DNA of 64,000 bases, taken from contig NZ_WRXM01000001.1 in NCBI RefSeq assembly GCF_010119205.1, forward strand, positions 124,001-188,000, read 5' to 3'. The stretch is from Haloarcula limicola. GTDB taxonomy: Archaea; Halobacteriota; Halobacteria; Halobacteriales; Haloarculaceae. Shown one piece after another: positions 61,601 through 64,000 of this stretch. Both the position numbers and the translations under genes were made by a program. The notes beneath the pieces are model-generated. The model was not told where the DNA came from and searched no databases. It saw only the letters and a program-made list of their open reading frames with translations. Within the stretch, counting starts at the first letter, position 1; every line of letters begins with the position of its first letter.

Positions 61601-61890
61601 ACGAATCGCAGAGCAGTAGCGAGGGGCGCGCGACTGAAAGGAGCGCGGCCCTCGATAACGCGCAGCGGGGAACGAAGTGACCCGCGAGCAGTAGCGAGGG
61701 ACTGAACGTAGTGCAGTCCCTCGTACCGGAACGGTGACCAACGGGAGCCGTGAAGGAGTAGCGAGACGCCGAGCAGAGAGGGACCGAAGGTCCCTCAGAC
61801 AGTCGGGCGGCGTTGCCGCCCGACGACGAAGCGAGGGGCGCGAACGGAGTGAGCGGCCCTCGATAAGTCGAGCGGGCGATGCCCGCGAGA
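61601..61890. repeat. Array of palindromic hairpin modules
   Basis: Consecutive perfect or near-perfect hairpins: 61620-61654 (CGAGGG/CCCTCG), 61695-61723 (10-bp CGAGGGACTG/CAGTCCCTCG), 61778-61796 (8-bp GAGGGACC-GAA-GGTCCCTC), 61802-61824 (10-bp GTCGGGCGGC/GCCGCCCGAC), 61832-61862 (CGAGGG/CCCTCG) and 61872-61886 (GCGGGC-GAT-GCCCGC). The motif GAGCAGTAGCGAGG recurs between them. No coding frame with haloarchaeal composition is present across 61481-61986. Confidence 0.85.
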
Positions 61891-61986
61891 CAGCGACCTG
61901 CGGAATAGTATCGAGGGGCGCAGTCACACGCTGTATCCAGCGAGCGACACGCTTATTCGCGCGAGACGACGACTTCGGGTAACCCG

Positions 61987-63651
61987 ATGAGTACCGACAC
62001 GTCCGACCCGAGCGAGACGGAGGCCTTCCAGCAGGTGTGCGCGGAGTTGGTCGACCGCATCCTCGCCGGCGAGGTCGAGCGCGACGACGTCGAGCAGGCG
62101 AAGGTGGACGTCTGTCGGGAGTACTCCGCGCCGAAGGTCCCGAAGAACTCCGAGCTGCTGGATTACGCGCCGCAGGAACACCGCGAAGTGCTCGAAGAGG
62201 TGCTCCAGCGCAAACCGGTCAGGACGGCCTCGGGTGTCTCGCCCATCGCCATCATGACCTCGCCGCACCGGTGTCCCCACGGGAAGTGCCTCTACTGCCC
62301 GGGCGGTCCGGACTCGGAGTTCTCCTCCGCGCAGTCCTACACCGGTCACGAACCCGCCGCGGCCCGCGGCGAGCAGAACGACTACGACCCGTACGGGCAG
62401 GTCACGCTCCGCCTGAACCAGCTACGGGAGATCGGCCACCCGGTCGACAAGGCCGAACTCATCGTCATGGGCGGGACGATGACCGCCCGGAGCCACGACT
62501 ATCAGGAGTGGTTCGTCAAGCGGGCGCTGGAGGCGATGAACGACTTCGACGTGGACGCCGAGCCGACGCCGGCCGAGGACGTGAGCTTCGCCGAGGACCC
62601 CGAGGAGTACGAGTTCAAGTATTTAGAGGACGTCATCGAGGAGAACGAGACGGCCGACGTTCGCAACGTCGCCACGACGTTCGAGACCAAGCCCGACTGG
62701 TGTGACCCCGAACAGATCGACCGGATGCTCGACCTCGGCGCGACGAAGGTCGAGGTCGGCGTCCAGACGACGTTCGAGCGCATCAACCGCGAGATGCACC
62801 GCGGCCACGGCGTCCAGGCGAGTATCGACGCCAACCGCCGCCTGCGGGACTCGGCGTTCAAGGTCGGCTTCCACATGATGCCCGGCCAACCCGGCATGTC
62901 CAAGGAGATGTGCTTAGAGGACTTCCGGCGCATCTTCTCGGAGTCGCAGTGGAAGCCCGACTACCTCAAAATCTATCCGACGCTCGTCGTGCCGGGGACG
63001 GTCACCTACGACTGGTGGCAGAAGAACGACTTCGACCCCCTGGGCAATCAGGAGGCCGCCGAACTCGTCGCCGAGATCAAGGACATGATTCCCCGGTACA
63101 CCCGTCTCCAGCGGGTCCAGCGGGACATCCCGGCGGACTTCATCGAGGGCGGCGTCTGGAAGTCCAACCTCCGCCAGCTCGCGTGGAAGGAGATGGACAA
63201 GCACGGCTGGTCCTGTGACTGCATCCGCTGTCGGGAGGCGGGCCACAGCGAGAACGACGCCGAGAACGTCTCCCTCGACGTGATGACCTACGAGGCCTGC
63301 GGCGGGACGGAACATTTCATCTCTTTCGAGGACTTCGAGAACGACGTGCTGGTGGGCTTCTGCCGGCTTCGGTTCCCGAACGATCCGGTCCGCGAGGAGC
63401 TACAGGACGCCGCGCTCGTCCGCGAACTTCACGTCTACGGGAACTCGGTCGGACTCGGACAGGCGGCGGGCGACGACGACCACCAGCACCGCGGTTACGG
63501 CAAGCGGCTGCTGGCGAAAGCCGAGGAGTTGGCCCGCGACGCCGGATTCTCGAAGCTCGCGGTCATCTCCGGCATCGGCGTCCGGGAGTACTACCGGAAC
63601 AAGCTCGACTACGAGCAGGACGGGCCGTACGTCTCGAAGCGGTTGGAGTGA
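61987..63651 (+). CDS. elp3: Elp3-family tRNA uridine-34 modification enzyme (radical SAM and acetyltransferase)
   Basis: A 554-residue archaeal Elp3. The radical-SAM cysteines are Cys96, Cys101 and Cys104 (C-x4-C-x2-C, HRCPHGKCLYC). The central domain carries GGTMTARSHDYQEWFVKRAL and VEVGVQTTFERINREMHRGH, and a C-terminal GNAT domain has the acetyl-CoA loop QHRGYGKRLLAKAEELA. It adds carboxymethyl groups to wobble uridine with acetyl-CoA. The start ATG at 61987 follows a spacer rich in palindromes. The last codons SKRLE are partly repeated 124 nt downstream as a non-coding copy. Confidence 0.97.
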   Translation: MSTDTSDPSETEAFQQVCAELVDRILAGEVERDDVEQAKVDVCREYSAPKVPKNSELLDYAPQEHREVLEEVLQRKPVRTASGVSPIAIMTSPHRCPHGKCLYCPGGPDSEFSSAQSYTGHEPAAARGEQNDYDPYGQVTLRLNQLREIGHPVDKAELIVMGGTMTARSHDYQEWFVKRALEAMNDFDVDAEPTPAEDVSFAEDPEEYEFKYLEDVIEENETADVRNVATTFETKPDWCDPEQIDRMLDLGATKVEVGVQTTFERINREMHRGHGVQASIDANRRLRDSAFKVGFHMMPGQPGMSKEMCLEDFRRIFSESQWKPDYLKIYPTLVVPGTVTYDWWQKNDFDPLGNQEAAELVAEIKDMIPRYTRLQRVQRDIPADFIEGGVWKSNLRQLAWKEMDKHGWSCDCIRCREAGHSENDAENVSLDVMTYEACGGTEHFISFEDFENDVLVGFCRLRFPNDPVREELQDAALVRELHVYGNSVGLGQAAGDDDHQHRGYGKRLLAKAEELARDAGFSKLAVISGIGVREYYRNKLDYEQDGPYVSKRLE

Positions 63652-63742
63652 GAGCGGCCCGAACGACGCGAGGGCCGATTTTTCGCCCACGTTTTCGAGG
63701 CGTGGTGGCCGCAGGCAATCCGAGGGCGAGAAAGATGGCTGC

Positions 63743-63765
63743 GACGGCCCGTACGTCTCGAAGCG
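63743..63765 (+). repeat. Partial duplicate of the elp3 3' end
   Basis: The 23 bases GACGGCCCGTACGTCTCGAAG plus CG match 63619-63641 (the elp3 codons for DGPYVSKR) with one mismatch. The copy is shifted by 124 bp, is out of frame with elp3 and has no gene around it. Confidence 0.8.
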
Positions 63766-63803
63766 ACTGAGATAGATACGAACAGGAGTTCCGTCAAACC
63801 CTC

Positions 63804-64000
63804 CTACCTTCGAAGATAATAGTACGTGAGCGGGACCAGGGCGACGAACAGGAACAGCGTGAAGGCGGTCTCCGAGAGCGGATCCGGCGGTGCGATCGCC
63901 GTTCCGGCGACGGTCGCGCCGAGACTGCTTACCGCGAACAGCCACGCGATACGCTCTCGCTGGGCCACGGGTCTCGCTCGTTCGCGTGCCCGTCGAACGC
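63804..64000 (-). CDS. Partial small membrane protein at the window edge
   Basis: The minus-strand frame ends with TAG at 63804-63806 and runs through the right edge, giving the last 64 residues. It has a basic stretch (RRARERARPVAQRERIAWLF), then two hydrophobic helices (WLFAVSSLGATVAGTAIA and ETAFTLFLFVALVPLTYYYL) and ends LRR. The N-terminus and full length lie beyond the window. It is convergent with elp3. A short hydrophobic membrane protein is the only firm statement. Confidence 0.6.
   Translation of the reverse strand, partial: VRRARERARPVAQRERIAWLFAVSSLGATVAGTAIAPPDPLSETAFTLFLFVALVPLTYYYLRR

Noticed and set aside
61481-61986. A CRISPR array
   Set aside because: The repeated pieces are palindromic and of unequal length and spacing, with no constant repeat and unique-spacer pattern and no cas genes nearby.

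Overview
The window comes from a haloarchaeon (class Halobacteria). The DNA is GC-rich, the predicted proteins are very acidic (Asp/Glu-rich), and several promoters show a TATA box about 26-30 nt before the start codon, which suggests leaderless transcripts. Gene content is archaeal or haloarchaeal: PriS/GINS, RtcB, dodecin, TbsP, UPF0179, DUF63, Elp3, an A/G-specific MutY and small zinc-finger proteins. Genes are close-packed, often with ATGA overlaps. Nothing looks like a large integrated element, so this appears to be ordinary chromosome with small mobile or repetitive insertions.

Layout. 1-2.3 kb (minus): GINS, primase small subunit and a GNAT acetyltransferase in one run. 2.4-4.7 kb (plus): a DUF502 membrane protein with a 17-residue tandem-repeat tail, then a DoxX-type protein. 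4.75-7.6 kb: the RNA ligase RtcB interrupted by a 476-residue intein. 7.6-17.6 kb: a pilin-like protein, an eIF2B-like protein, PAC2, two MscS-family proteins, a universal stress protein, a 5'-nucleotidase, a group of membrane proteins and an orphan DNA methyltransferase. 17.7-20.5 kb: dodecin, an A-type Fe-S carrier, two tandem paralogues of unknown function and HisD. 20.5-20.9 kb: a long inverted repeat. 20.9-28.6 kb (minus): the PrkA-PrkA-DUF444-SpoVR operon. 29-36 kb: UPF0179, an aspartoacylase-family protein, DUF309, a PAS/GAF histidine kinase, tRNA-Leu(CAA) with a broken copy behind it, an inositol-monophosphatase-family enzyme, DUF63 and a 50-residue zinc finger.

36-45 kb: a zinc alcohol/formaldehyde dehydrogenase, then three minus-strand genes (a CHAT-domain protein, the regulator TbsP and a YcaO protein), then GlyA-FolD-Nudix (one-carbon metabolism) on the plus strand. 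45-50 kb: a sodium/solute symporter, small proteins, a PadR regulator and an AI-2E-type transporter. 50-58.6 kb: MgtC-like, a membrane histidine kinase, MutY, a PhoD-like phosphatase, FMN reductase and Yip1-like. 58.7-64 kb: a degenerate RecJ/DHH protein with S1 and OB domains, a cupin, a 500-bp array of hairpin repeats, Elp3 and the edge of a small membrane protein.

The most unusual signals are the intein, the truncated tRNA-Leu copy embedded in direct repeats, the shared intergenic repeat family (47.7 kb and 61.5 kb), the duplicated pair of small proteins that resemble a phage-head-associated domain, and the CHAT / TbsP / YcaO neighbourhood. No complete defence island, CRISPR array, transposase or integrase was found.
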